Shown here piece after piece: positions 8,546-15,507 of a stretch of 32,135 nucleotides of DNA. Position numbers and translations under genes: made by a program. The notes under the pieces are model-generated. The model was not told the DNA's origin. It worked only from the letters and a program-made list of their open reading frames with translations, and made no database searches. Source of the stretch: Robiginitomaculum sp. Lineage in GTDB: Bacteria > Pseudomonadota > Alphaproteobacteria > Caulobacterales > Maricaulaceae. Position 1 is the first letter of the stretch, and each line of letters begins with the position of its first letter. The stretch spans positions 1 to 32,135 of the forward strand of contig JAJFFM010000048.1 in NCBI GenBank assembly GCA_021776675.1, read 5' to 3'.

Positions 8546-9253
8546 ATGTCCAATATGAACAACCGGCCCGAAGGTCGGCTGATACCTGTATTTGCAGTTG
8601 ATGATGGTTTGCGAAATGCAGATTTGGTGCTGGCTTTGTCCAAAACAGCGGCAGCACGCGGCGAAACTGTGTTAATGCTCGATCAAATGCAGGGCCATTT
8701 GATGGATAAGGCGGGCATAATGGTCGGCGCGACTTTGGCCGATGTATTAGACGGAAGCGCATGCATGTCTGATGCAAAATACATAAACCATAATGAGCAT
8801 TTTACTGCCGTTAGCACGGGCGGTGCCGATTTGGATGTCATACTGGGTTCGTTGGCGGCAATGTCTCTTAGTTACGATTGGGTGTTTATTGGTGCGAAAC
8901 CGGGATGTACGCCAGCCCATATCAGGCTTGCAGGCGCAGCTGATGCGGCGCTTATGTTGTATGATTGCGGCGGTGATAAATTTATGCGCGCCTATTGGAT
9001 GCTCGAAGCCATTCGAGCACGTGTGCCAAAATTTGACCCATTAATAATTGCGCAGATAGACAATGAAGGGTGTGAAGCCGAGGGTTTTGAAACTTTCGAC
9101 TTACTGGCCGGCACGGTTCGAGATTTTCTGGGTGCGGCTCCGGCTTTGGGCGGTATTTTGGAAGATGCTGGTTCTGCCGTAGAATTGGCACCGGCATTAT
9201 TAGAAGCCTTACGTCAGGATAGCGACGACATACAAAAATGTGCATCTGCATAA
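8546..9253 (+). CDS. MinD/ParA-like protein lacking Walker A (degenerate P-loop)
   Basis: Unassigned protein, 235 aa from the ATG at 8546; the GTG at 8537 in the track is less likely because AGGTGG (8535-8540) is ideally placed for the ATG. The fold signature is that of MinD/FlhG/CpaE ATPases: the segment GETVLMLDQMQ corresponds to the strand after the P-loop (normally VLLVDAD), GATLADVLDG matches the MinD/FlhG family's TLADVL.G, and YDWVFIGAKPG replaces YD.V.ID...G. Where GKGGVGKT should stand the sequence reads AVDDGLRNADLV, so the nucleotide-binding lysines are gone, and Asp is lost after the second strand. It is probably a non-catalytic partner or regulator. It follows the sciP terminator and must have its own promoter. 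Role unknown; a cell-pole, pilus or flagellum link is inference. Confidence 0.75.
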   Translation: MSNMNNRPEGRLIPVFAVDDGLRNADLVLALSKTAAARGETVLMLDQMQGHLMDKAGIMVGATLADVLDGSACMSDAKYINHNEHFTAVSTGGADLDVILGSLAAMSLSYDWVFIGAKPGCTPAHIRLAGAADAALMLYDCGGDKFMRAYWMLEAIRARVPKFDPLIIAQIDNEGCEAEGFETFDLLAGTVRDFLGAAPALGGILEDAGSAVELAPALLEALRQDSDDIQKCASA

Positions 9254-9353
9254 ACTTAAGTAAAATTAGCTTACGAAATTGTAATCATAAAGTGCGACGG
9301 AAAAGTCATCTCGGGGCGTTTAACCTATATAAACACCTCAATAGGAGACTAAA

Positions 9354-9992
9354 TTGTCAAAATTATTTACACATATACTCACTTCAACAGCCATAATTTC
9401 CACTCTCAGCGTTTCGGCATTTGCCAGTAATCCTATGCTGGATAAAGTGGACGCCAATAAAGACGGCCTCATTCAATTGTCCGAATTTACCATTACGGCG
9501 GAGCTAAAATTTGCCGAAATGGATGCGGACGGAAATGGCCTGGTTACCAAGGAAGAACGCAAAGCTCATCGGGCGCAAAAGGGCGAAGTTCGCGCTAAAG
9601 CAAAATTCGCGAAACTTGATAGCAACAGTGATGGTTCTGTCTCCGAGGCAGAATTTATGGCGGCCAAGGATGCACGTAAGGAACGCGCTATGAAAAGACG
9701 CGATGTGAACGGCGATGGTCAAGTTGACCAAGAAGACAGAGATGCCCGCAAAGCTAAATTCAAGAAAAAGCACAAAAAAATGTCCAAGGAGATGAAAGCC
9801 CACAAAGGTCAACATGCAGGTAAACGTGCAAAAGTAGATACCAATGGTGATGGTGCCGTCGATTTGGCTGAACACCAAACTGCTGTTCTAGCGCGCTTTG
9901 AACGTATGGATAAAAATGCCGACGGTGTCCTCAGTGCTGATGAACAACGCAAGCCTAGTGGCAAACGTCATGGTAAAAAAAGACATGGATAA
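9354..9992 (+). CDS. Exported EF-hand calcium-binding protein
   Basis: Secreted or periplasmic protein of 212 aa with a TTG start preceded by AGGAG at a good distance (ATAGGAGACTAAA then TTG). A signal peptide ends at about SAFA-SN (residue 25). Six EF-hand-type loops follow: DANKDGLIQLSEF (33), DADGNGLVTKEE (57), DSNSDGSVSEAEF (89), DVNGDGQVDQED (117), DTNGDGAVDLAE (162) and DKNADGVLSADE (186). Between loops 4 and 5 lies a Lys/His-rich stretch, and the tail is KRHGKKRHG, both possible metal-binding regions. It lies upstream of the sigma factor operon on the same strand, and a link to metal or calcium sensing is plausible. Calcium binding follows from the loops; the physiological role is inferred. 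Confidence 0.9.
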   Translation: MSKLFTHILTSTAIISTLSVSAFASNPMLDKVDANKDGLIQLSEFTITAELKFAEMDADGNGLVTKEERKAHRAQKGEVRAKAKFAKLDSNSDGSVSEAEFMAAKDARKERAMKRRDVNGDGQVDQEDRDARKAKFKKKHKKMSKEMKAHKGQHAGKRAKVDTNGDGAVDLAEHQTAVLARFERMDKNADGVLSADEQRKPSGKRHGKKRHG

Positions 9993-10015
9993 AACAAGAT
10001 GGCCAAAAACAAGAT
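9991..10015. repeat. 10-bp direct repeat (period 15) after the EF-hand gene
   Basis: AAAACAAGAT occurs at 9991-10000 and again at 10006-10015, immediately after the EF-hand gene's stop codon. It is one of several short direct duplications in intergenic positions of this window. Confidence 0.75.
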
Positions 10016-10106
10016 AAAATGCGCCAGTAAATAGTGTATTCTTGGGCGATTATAGCAGACCCCCTCGCTGCCCAAACTTAAAAGGGAATTGCCCACAGGA
10101 CATACT

Positions 10107-10736
10107 ATGAACGGCACACATTCTGCATCCGGATCAAATGATCCCCCAGATATAACTTTGGGCCTCCATAAGACTGATCCGGATGCAGATATTTTACCAG
10201 ACCTTGCACACGGCAAGCCCGCCGCGCTTAGCGCTTTGATGGACCGTCATTTAAAGGCGGTTAAGGCAACAGCGCACTATATGCTAGGGGACGAGATAAT
10301 GGCTGAAGATATAGCACAAGAAGTATTTTTACGAGCATGGAAACACGCGCCGAATTGGCAACCGGGCCAAGCTAAGTTTTCTACATGGCTTCACCGTGTT
10401 ACTCGCAATTTATGCTATGATCGTTTGCGCAAGAAAAAAGAAATTTACCGGGAAACTGTTCCGGATATGGTCGACGAGAGCCCTGAGGCTTCACAGGTTT
10501 TACAAGACCAACAGAACCACAGTGCGCAAAAATCAAAGATTGAAAACGCGTTGGCTAACCTGCCTGAACGGCAACGCATGGCGATTACCTTGTGCCATTT
10601 CCAAGAATTGTCACAGATTGAAGCGGCAGATATATTGGAGGTCAGTGTACGTGCCTATGAAAGTTTATTGGCGCGGGCACGCAAGAATTTAAAAGAACAA
10701 TTGCAAAGTCACAAATCAGAATTATTGGAGAGCTGA
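10107..10736 (+). CDS. ECF-like sigma-70 family RNA polymerase sigma factor
   Basis: Alternative sigma factor directing RNA polymerase to a small regulon. Region 2 is clear in GDEIMAEDIAQEVFLRAWK and FSTWLHRVTRNLCYDRLRKK. Region 4 is ANLPERQRMAITLCHF, then LSQIEAADILEVSVRAYES with the helix-turn-helix. No region 3 is present, which is the ECF layout. I chose the ATG at 10107 (AGGA six bases before) over the TTG at 10089; that gives 209 aa. The stop overlaps the Shine-Dalgarno region of the next gene, whose ATG follows one base later, so they are translationally coupled. Its neighbours place it under control of a membrane protein. The exact ECF group cannot be assigned without a search. Confidence 0.93.
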   Translation: MNGTHSASGSNDPPDITLGLHKTDPDADILPDLAHGKPAALSALMDRHLKAVKATAHYMLGDEIMAEDIAQEVFLRAWKHAPNWQPGQAKFSTWLHRVTRNLCYDRLRKKKEIYRETVPDMVDESPEASQVLQDQQNHSAQKSKIENALANLPERQRMAITLCHFQELSQIEAADILEVSVRAYESLLARARKNLKEQLQSHKSELLES

Positions 10737-10737
10737 T

Positions 10738-11217
10738 ATGTCAAAAATAAATAAATCGAAAGTGTTAGAACTGGTGAGTTTTTACGGCGCTGACCTTAAG
10801 CGTTGGCCATCAACACAACGGCAGGCGGGTCAAATATGGCTCGACAAAAACCCCGCCTTAGCGCAAGAAATATTGGCGGATGCAATCATTTTGGAGCAAG
10901 CGCTCAATACCATATCTGCGCCCGCGAGTAATACGATATTGCTGCAGGCGCGCATTCTAAGAGAGGTCACACATACGGCGCAAGAAGGCATACCATATGA
11001 GATTGCCGCTAATGATACCGCACCCACTTTACAAGCTCTTACCGTATTTTCTGCTTGGAAAGCTGTGGCTGCTACATTGTTGCTGACCACTGGTATGGGT
11101 TTTGGCATCGGACAAGTAGCAGCAGCAGATACGTCTTACGTCTCCGCCGAAGCTTTGCTTTCCATCAGTATGCAAAGTGGTTATGCTGAAACGGACTTAT
11201 ATGGAGACGGGGTATGA
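10738..11217 (+). CDS. One-TM protein in anti-sigma position (YGADLKRWP motif)
   Basis: Hypothetical protein of 159 aa, probably the membrane partner of the sigma factor. The N-terminal part contains SFYGADLKRWPSTQR, a motif I recall from uncharacterised alphaproteobacterial proteins next to such sigma factors. A helical region (DAIILEQALNTIS) follows. One transmembrane segment (about residues 108-129, AVAATLLLTTGMGFGIG) precedes a short C-terminal tail. There is no ZAS zinc motif (HxxxCxxC), so it is not a classical anti-sigma factor. AGAGCTGAT precedes the ATG, and its end overlaps the next start by four bases (ATGA). Anti-sigma function is inferred from order and topology only. Confidence 0.75.
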   Translation: MSKINKSKVLELVSFYGADLKRWPSTQRQAGQIWLDKNPALAQEILADAIILEQALNTISAPASNTILLQARILREVTHTAQEGIPYEIAANDTAPTLQALTVFSAWKAVAATLLLTTGMGFGIGQVAAADTSYVSAEALLSISMQSGYAETDLYGDGV

Positions 11218-11756
11218 GTGCGAATACAGAAAAATCTAAAGCTAAAACACAAAATACCAGAACACGGAATACATGGATCATAGCTTTGTTGGTGTCTATG
11301 GCGGTCAACGGACTGTTGATTGGACTTTTATTATCCAAACACGTCAAGCCTGATATAGCAAAGTCAACATATCCACCTGCCCATAACACAAGACAGGTTA
11401 TGCCCAATAACCCGCGCCATCTCGTGCGTACATTATCTCCCGAGCGGCGCAAGCAAGTCATGACAACGGCGATGAAAAACCTTGAAACACAGAATGCAGA
11501 ACATCCGCGTAAACTGTTCAAGAGTTTGCGCCAAGCAAAGTTAAAAACTATGCGCCTGATGAACGCTGATGCGTTAGACACAGCGGCTGTTGAGCAATCT
11601 CTGGTCGAAATTCGAGAGATTAATCAAAAGCTAGCAGTTTCCGGTGATGCCCTCATGGTCGAAGTGCTTGCTCAGTTGAGCCCCGAAGAACGCAAAACCG
11701 CCAGAGAAGCTCTAAGAAAACGTAAAATACGCCACCGCAAACCTGAACGGCACTAA
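11214..11756 (+). CDS. Membrane-anchored heavy-metal-sensor-like protein (CnrX/Spy-like)
   Basis: Predicted inner-membrane-anchored periplasmic protein of 180 aa. A cytosolic Lys/Thr-rich start is followed by one TM segment (about 20-40, WIIALLVSMAVNGLLIGLLL). The periplasmic part is all helical with two LTxxQ-like motifs, LSPERRKQ (75-82) and LSPEERKTAREAL (155-167). This is the layout of Metal_resist/periplasmic heavy metal sensor proteins such as CnrX, and of CpxP/Spy chaperones. The C-terminus is His/Arg/Lys rich (KIRHRKPERH). It overlaps the preceding gene by four bases, so the three genes form one operon. It probably transmits a periplasmic signal (metal or misfolding) to the sigma factor; the ligand is unknown. 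Confidence 0.82.
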   Translation: MSANTEKSKAKTQNTRTRNTWIIALLVSMAVNGLLIGLLLSKHVKPDIAKSTYPPAHNTRQVMPNNPRHLVRTLSPERRKQVMTTAMKNLETQNAEHPRKLFKSLRQAKLKTMRLMNADALDTAAVEQSLVEIREINQKLAVSGDALMVEVLAQLSPEERKTAREALRKRKIRHRKPERH

Positions 11757-11759
11757 GTT

Positions 11760-12581
11760 TTACTTGTGCTTATCTAGAAAAGCCCAGACGGTTGCCCAAG
11801 TTGGTTCCACGTCGCCTTTTGCACGGGATGGGTCTAGCATTGAGGAGCCGTGGACACCATCTTTGGCGACATAGTAATCTAGGCCTTGTTCGGTATAAAG
11901 CTCACGTTGTTTTTGCCCCCCTTTGTTTATGTCATTACCCATTTCGCTTTCTGGCCGCAGGCCGAGGGCTGGGATGGTGACGTCTGCGATAAAGTTATTG
12001 GCATTACACGCGCCCATGGCTCTACCAGTTGCAGGGGAGAAGGATAGAACGCCCGCGAGACCATCGCCGTGTACCGAAGCCAGTTTTAGGACAAGAGCAG
12101 CGCTATAAGATGAACCCCATGCAAATACCTTACCGCCGCCGCTTTTAGTTTGTGCGTAGGAGAGGGCGGCCTCCATATCGGGGTAGGCTGCGCAGTATTT
12201 GGTCTTGCCGCCGCGGGCTTTCACCGTGCGGTTTTCGTGTCCGAAATACCCACCGCCTGAACGTTGGTCGACAACGAGCAAGTTATAGCCCTTTGCGCGT
12301 AATTTAGGAATAATACTAGCGTATTCTCCGCGCCCGTTTGAGCCTGCTTGATGGAACAGGACAATAAAGGGTTGGCTCTCATTTTGTTCTGATACTTGGC
12401 CGGGTACTGGCTCAGAAAAGAGTAAATCCGCATATATAGTGCCGCCGTCTGATGCCGTGAAGTTAACCTCTGTGCTTTGTGATGCGGGTATAATTACGGC
12501 CTCGGTAGAGTGCACTTTCTGTGCGCTGCCAGCCGCAAAGCCAATTGCCAGAATTGCGTATAAAAGCCCTAATTTGTTCAT
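11760..12581 (-). CDS. Exported alpha/beta hydrolase (dienelactone-hydrolase-like)
   Basis: Secreted or periplasmic hydrolase of unknown substrate, about 273 aa. Start at Met3 (12581) is preferred because AGAGGG is eight bases upstream; the Met at 12587 would leave only two. A signal peptide is evident (LLYAILAIGFAAGSAQ). The core has FIVLFHQAGSNGRGEY (oxyanion-hole strand), YNLLVVDQRSGG, the nucleophile elbow as WGSSYSAALVL (GxSxS, slightly unlike the usual GxSxG) and the probable catalytic His in DGVHGSSML. An acid residue cannot be pinned down. It is convergent with the sensor operon (3-bp gap) and divergent from sucC. Substrate and pathway are not readable. Confidence 0.85.
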   Translation of the reverse strand: MNKLGLLYAILAIGFAAGSAQKVHSTEAVIIPASQSTEVNFTASDGGTIYADLLFSEPVPGQVSEQNESQPFIVLFHQAGSNGRGEYASIIPKLRAKGYNLLVVDQRSGGGYFGHENRTVKARGGKTKYCAAYPDMEAALSYAQTKSGGGKVFAWGSSYSAALVLKLASVHGDGLAGVLSFSPATGRAMGACNANNFIADVTIPALGLRPESEMGNDINKGGQKQRELYTEQGLDYYVAKDGVHGSSMLDPSRAKGDVEPTWATVWAFLDKHK

Positions 12582-12652
12582 TTTCATTTCCCTCTAAAAT
12601 CCGTACAAACATGATAATAGAGCAGCGAGCCGTCAATTCACGTTTTTGTGCG

Positions 12653-12678
12653 GCAAAAAAACCGCGCCCTTGCGGTTT
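12653..12678 (-). terminator. Intrinsic-terminator-like hairpin upstream of the hydrolase gene (minus strand)
   Basis: Read on the minus strand, AAACCGC - AAGGGC - GCGGTTT forms a perfect 7-bp stem and runs into a T tract of about seven. It lies about 72 bases upstream of the hydrolase start in the divergent hydrolase-sucC gap, facing the hydrolase. It could be an attenuator in a long leader, or stop antisense transcription coming out of the suc operon. Function is inference. Confidence 0.6.
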
Positions 12679-12754
12679 CAACTGTTGATAGACTTAAAAA
12701 GCGGTCTTATAAGGCAGGCTGATTTTATGTGGTAATTTAACTGGATACAGAAAA

Positions 12755-13948
12755 ATGAATATACACGAATATCAAGGCAAAGCAGTTCTTAAATCTATCG
12801 GTGCTCCGGTTTCCGACGGTGTGGCTATTTTCAACGCAGGCGAGGCGGAAGCTGCCGCCAAGCAACTCGGCGGACCGCTCTGGGTGGTTAAATCTCAAAT
12901 CCATGCAGGCGGACGCGGCAAGGGTAAATTTGTCGAAGACAGCGCCGGCGAAGCGGGCGGTGTGCGTTTAGCTTGGTCGGTGGATGAAGTGGTCGAAAAC
13001 GCTAAGCAAATGCTCGGCGCACATTTGGTCACGGCGCAAACTGGCGAAGACGGTAAACAGGTCAACCGTTTGTATGTCGAACATGGCTCTGACATCGAGA
13101 AAGAGTTTTACTTGTCTTTGTTGATTAACCGCGAGACATCACGGGTTTCATTTGTGGCATCGACCGAAGGCGGCATGGATATCGAAGCCGTAGCCCACGA
13201 TACACCTGAAAAAATCATCACATTTGATATTGATCCGGCCACGGGTTTTATGCCCCATCACGGCCGTACATTGGCACGGGCTTTGGAGCTTTCCGGCGAC
13301 CTTGCCAAGCAAGCTAATAAGCTAGGCCGCACGCTGTATAACGGGTTTGTTGCTAAAGACATGGCCATGATGGAAATTAATCCGCTCATCGTCACCAAGG
13401 ATGCAAAACTACATTGCCTTGATGCCAAGATTAGTTTTGACGGCAACGCACTGTTCCGCCATCCCGACATCAAAGACTTGCGCGATACGACCGAAGAAGA
13501 CGAAAAAGAAGTGGCCGCTGCTGATTACGGCCTATCTTATATTGCACTTGACGGTACTATCGGTTGTATGGTCAACGGTGCGGGCCTGGCTATGTCGACA
13601 ATGGATATTATCAAGCTTTACGGCGAAGAGCCAGCTAATTTCCTTGATGTTGGCGGTGGGGCGACAACTGAAAATATCATTCAGGCTTTCAAAATCATCA
13701 CATCTGATGAAAATGTCAAAGGCATACTCGTCAATATTTTTGGCGGTATTATGAAATGTGATGTCATTGCCCAAGGTATCGTCACGGCAGTTAATGAGGT
13801 TGGCCTTAAGGTGCCGCTCGTTGTGCGCCTTGAAGGCACCAATGTTGCCAAAGGTAAAGCCATCATCAATGATAGCGATGTCGACGTCATCGCTGCGGAC
13901 GATCTGGACGACGCCGCCCAAAAAATCGTAGCGGCGGTACGGAGATAG
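12755..13948 (+). CDS. sucC: Succinyl-CoA synthetase (ADP-forming) beta subunit
   Basis: Beta subunit of the TCA-cycle enzyme that converts succinyl-CoA to succinate with nucleotide phosphorylation; it binds the nucleotide through an ATP-grasp domain. The sequence begins [13 protein letters not shown], as usual. It has the ATP-grasp strands [17 protein letters not shown], metal ligands around MEINPLIV and [14 protein letters not shown], and the C-terminal ligase domain [18 protein letters not shown] with FLDVGGGA. Length 397 aa is normal. The start context is weak. It heads the suc cluster, but the next gene is not sucD, which begins 640 bp on; a thioredoxin-like gene separates them. Malate dehydrogenase, often just upstream in alphaproteobacteria, is absent here. 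Confidence 0.98.
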   Translation: MNIHEYQGKAVLKSIGAPVSDGVAIFNAGEAEAAAKQLGGPLWVVKSQIHAGGRGKGKFVEDSAGEAGGVRLAWSVDEVVENAKQMLGAHLVTAQTGEDGKQVNRLYVEHGSDIEKEFYLSLLINRETSRVSFVASTEGGMDIEAVAHDTPEKIITFDIDPATGFMPHHGRTLARALELSGDLAKQANKLGRTLYNGFVAKDMAMMEINPLIVTKDAKLHCLDAKISFDGNALFRHPDIKDLRDTTEEDEKEVAAADYGLSYIALDGTIGCMVNGAGLAMSTMDIIKLYGEEPANFLDVGGGATTENIIQAFKIITSDENVKGILVNIFGGIMKCDVIAQGIVTAVNEVGLKVPLVVRLEGTNVAKGKAIINDSDVDVIAADDLDDAAQKIVAAVRR

Positions 13949-13951
13949 TCA

Positions 13952-14575
13952 GTGCGCAAGCTTGTTGGCATATTGGCAATTATCACGGTCGCAATTTTTA
14001 GCACCAATGTTGCGGCCAGCTCACAGTTTGAGCCAGAACCTGCTCCAAAATCTGGGCCAACTGTTTCTGGTGTTTGGCAACTTAGTTGTCTGAGCGAATA
14101 TCAAGACATCGTCTCGACCATGAACCCGGACTGGATTCCGGATCAGCTTAAAAACGGTTTTGAAGTTATGGAAACAACACAGGAGGTTCGTTTGGGAGGG
14201 TCTCCAACCGTACCTTGGTTGACCATTTATAATAACGACCTCAAGCCTATCTACCATGCCGTTGGTTTCAACAGCCGTTCGGATGTGCTCTGGCAATTGG
14301 TGCTAGACCAAAACACGCCAACAAACTTTGCGCCCAAGCTTTACGAAATCGAACCTTATACGGGTGTGCGCGCCGTCGACTTACCGGACGCTGATTTTAC
14401 CTTTGTCGAATATGAGGCAAAATGGTGTACCAATTGCAAATTGGTGCAAGGGGCCATGGCCGAGTTTATTGCGTCCCATCCAAATTTGAAAATAAACCAC
14501 GTCCAAATCGAAGCCGACACGGCTAAAATGCAAAAGAAAAAATACACATCTCAAACTTGTCCTGTCACAACTTAG
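13952..14575 (+). CDS. Exported thioredoxin-like protein between sucC and sucD
   Basis: Predicted periplasmic thiol protein, 207 aa, with a GTG start three bases after the sucC stop. A signal peptide spans about 1-22 (LVGILAIITVAIFSTNVAAS). The redox motif is AKWCTNCK (Cys159, Cys162), closest in style to DsbD/thioredoxin-like WCxxC. The domain ends only about 45 residues later without the usual cis-Pro and last strands. In contrast, the N-terminal half carries SPTVPWLTIYN and a following G/helix, which looks like the second half of a thioredoxin fold but has no CxxC. So it is either two incomplete thioredoxin-like units, a permuted arrangement, or a truncated protein. The stop lies 12 bases before sucD. 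Redox role in the periplasm is inferred. Confidence 0.8.
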   Translation: MRKLVGILAIITVAIFSTNVAASSQFEPEPAPKSGPTVSGVWQLSCLSEYQDIVSTMNPDWIPDQLKNGFEVMETTQEVRLGGSPTVPWLTIYNNDLKPIYHAVGFNSRSDVLWQLVLDQNTPTNFAPKLYEIEPYTGVRAVDLPDADFTFVEYEAKWCTNCKLVQGAMAEFIASHPNLKINHVQIEADTAKMQKKKYTSQTCPVTT

Positions 14576-14587
14576 GAACTAAAAACT

Positions 14588-15472
14588 ATGTCAATACTCA
14601 TCAATAAAAACACCAAAGTGATAACTCAAGGCATGACCGGCAAGACCGGAACGTTTCACACTGAGCAGGCGCTTGAATACGGCACACAGATGGTTGCGGG
14701 TGTAACACCGGGCAAAGGTGGAACAACCCATATTGGGCTGCCTAATTATAATACGGTGGCAGAAGCCAAAGCGGCTACGGGTGCTACGGCTACGGTTGTC
14801 TATGTCCCGCCGCCGTTTGCAGCCGACGGTATCCTCGAGGCTATCGACGCCGAGATGGAACTAATTGTTGCCATTACCGAAGGCGTTCCCGTCCGTGATA
14901 TGGTCGCAGTCAAACGCGCATTGTGTGGATCAAAATCGCGTCTCATCGGGCCGAACTGTCCGGGCGTATTGACCCCAAATGAATGTAAAATCGGCATCAT
15001 GCCCGGTAAAATTTTCAAAAAGGGTTCTGTCGGCGTTGTCTCGCGCTCTGGCACTTTGACCTATGAAGCCGTCTACCAAACCACACAGGTTGGCCTTGGT
15101 CAAACTACGGCTGTCGGTATTGGCGGCGATCCGGTTAACGGCACTAATTTTATTGACGTACTGGAATTATACTTGGCGGACGACGAGACAAAATCTATTA
15201 TTATGATCGGTGAAATCGGTGGTTCGGCCGAAGAAGAAGCGGCGGAATATCTGGCGCACCAAGCCAAAAAAGGCCGTTCTAAACCAATGGTCGGGTTTAT
15301 CGCAGGCCGTACCGCACCTGCGGGCCGCACAATGGGTCATGCGGGCGCAATTGTATCGGGTGGTAAAGGCGGCGCGGAAGACAAAATTGCTGCACTTGAA
15401 GCTGCTGGCGTGACAGTGTCGCCATCTCCAGCGAAATTGGGCGTGACATTGATGGACGTTTTGAACGGCTAA
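14588..15472 (+). CDS. sucD: Succinyl-CoA synthetase alpha subunit
   Basis: Alpha subunit of succinyl-CoA synthetase; it binds CoA and carries the phosphohistidine intermediate. Seen: [21 protein letters not shown] at the start, the CoA-binding Rossmann region ([15 protein letters not shown]), [17 protein letters not shown], and the phosphorylated His at about residue 251 in [13 protein letters not shown]. Length 294 aa is normal. It pairs with SucC upstream although the two genes are interrupted by the thioredoxin-like gene. The start has GGA about ten bases ahead. A 16-bp tandem duplication separates it from sucA. Confidence 0.98.
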   Translation: MSILINKNTKVITQGMTGKTGTFHTEQALEYGTQMVAGVTPGKGGTTHIGLPNYNTVAEAKAATGATATVVYVPPPFAADGILEAIDAEMELIVAITEGVPVRDMVAVKRALCGSKSRLIGPNCPGVLTPNECKIGIMPGKIFKKGSVGVVSRSGTLTYEAVYQTTQVGLGQTTAVGIGGDPVNGTNFIDVLELYLADDETKSIIMIGEIGGSAEEEAAEYLAHQAKKGRSKPMVGFIAGRTAPAGRTMGHAGAIVSGGKGGAEDKIAALEAAGVTVSPSPAKLGVTLMDVLNG

Positions 15473-15475
15473 ATA

Positions 15476-15507
15476 AGAACGGACAATACTTAGAACGGAC
15501 AATATAA
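15476..15507. repeat. 16-bp tandem duplication directly before the sucA start
   Basis: AGAACGGACAATACTT is followed at once by AGAACGGACAATATAA; the last A of the second copy is the first base of the sucA ATG. The duplication therefore doubles the sucA ribosome-binding leader. Confidence 0.92.

Noticed and set aside
9255-9353. Possible ECF-type promoter (GGAAAA ... CGTTT) upstream of the EF-hand gene
   Set aside because: The spacing between the two parts is about 12-13 bases rather than the usual 16-17, so it is not convincing.
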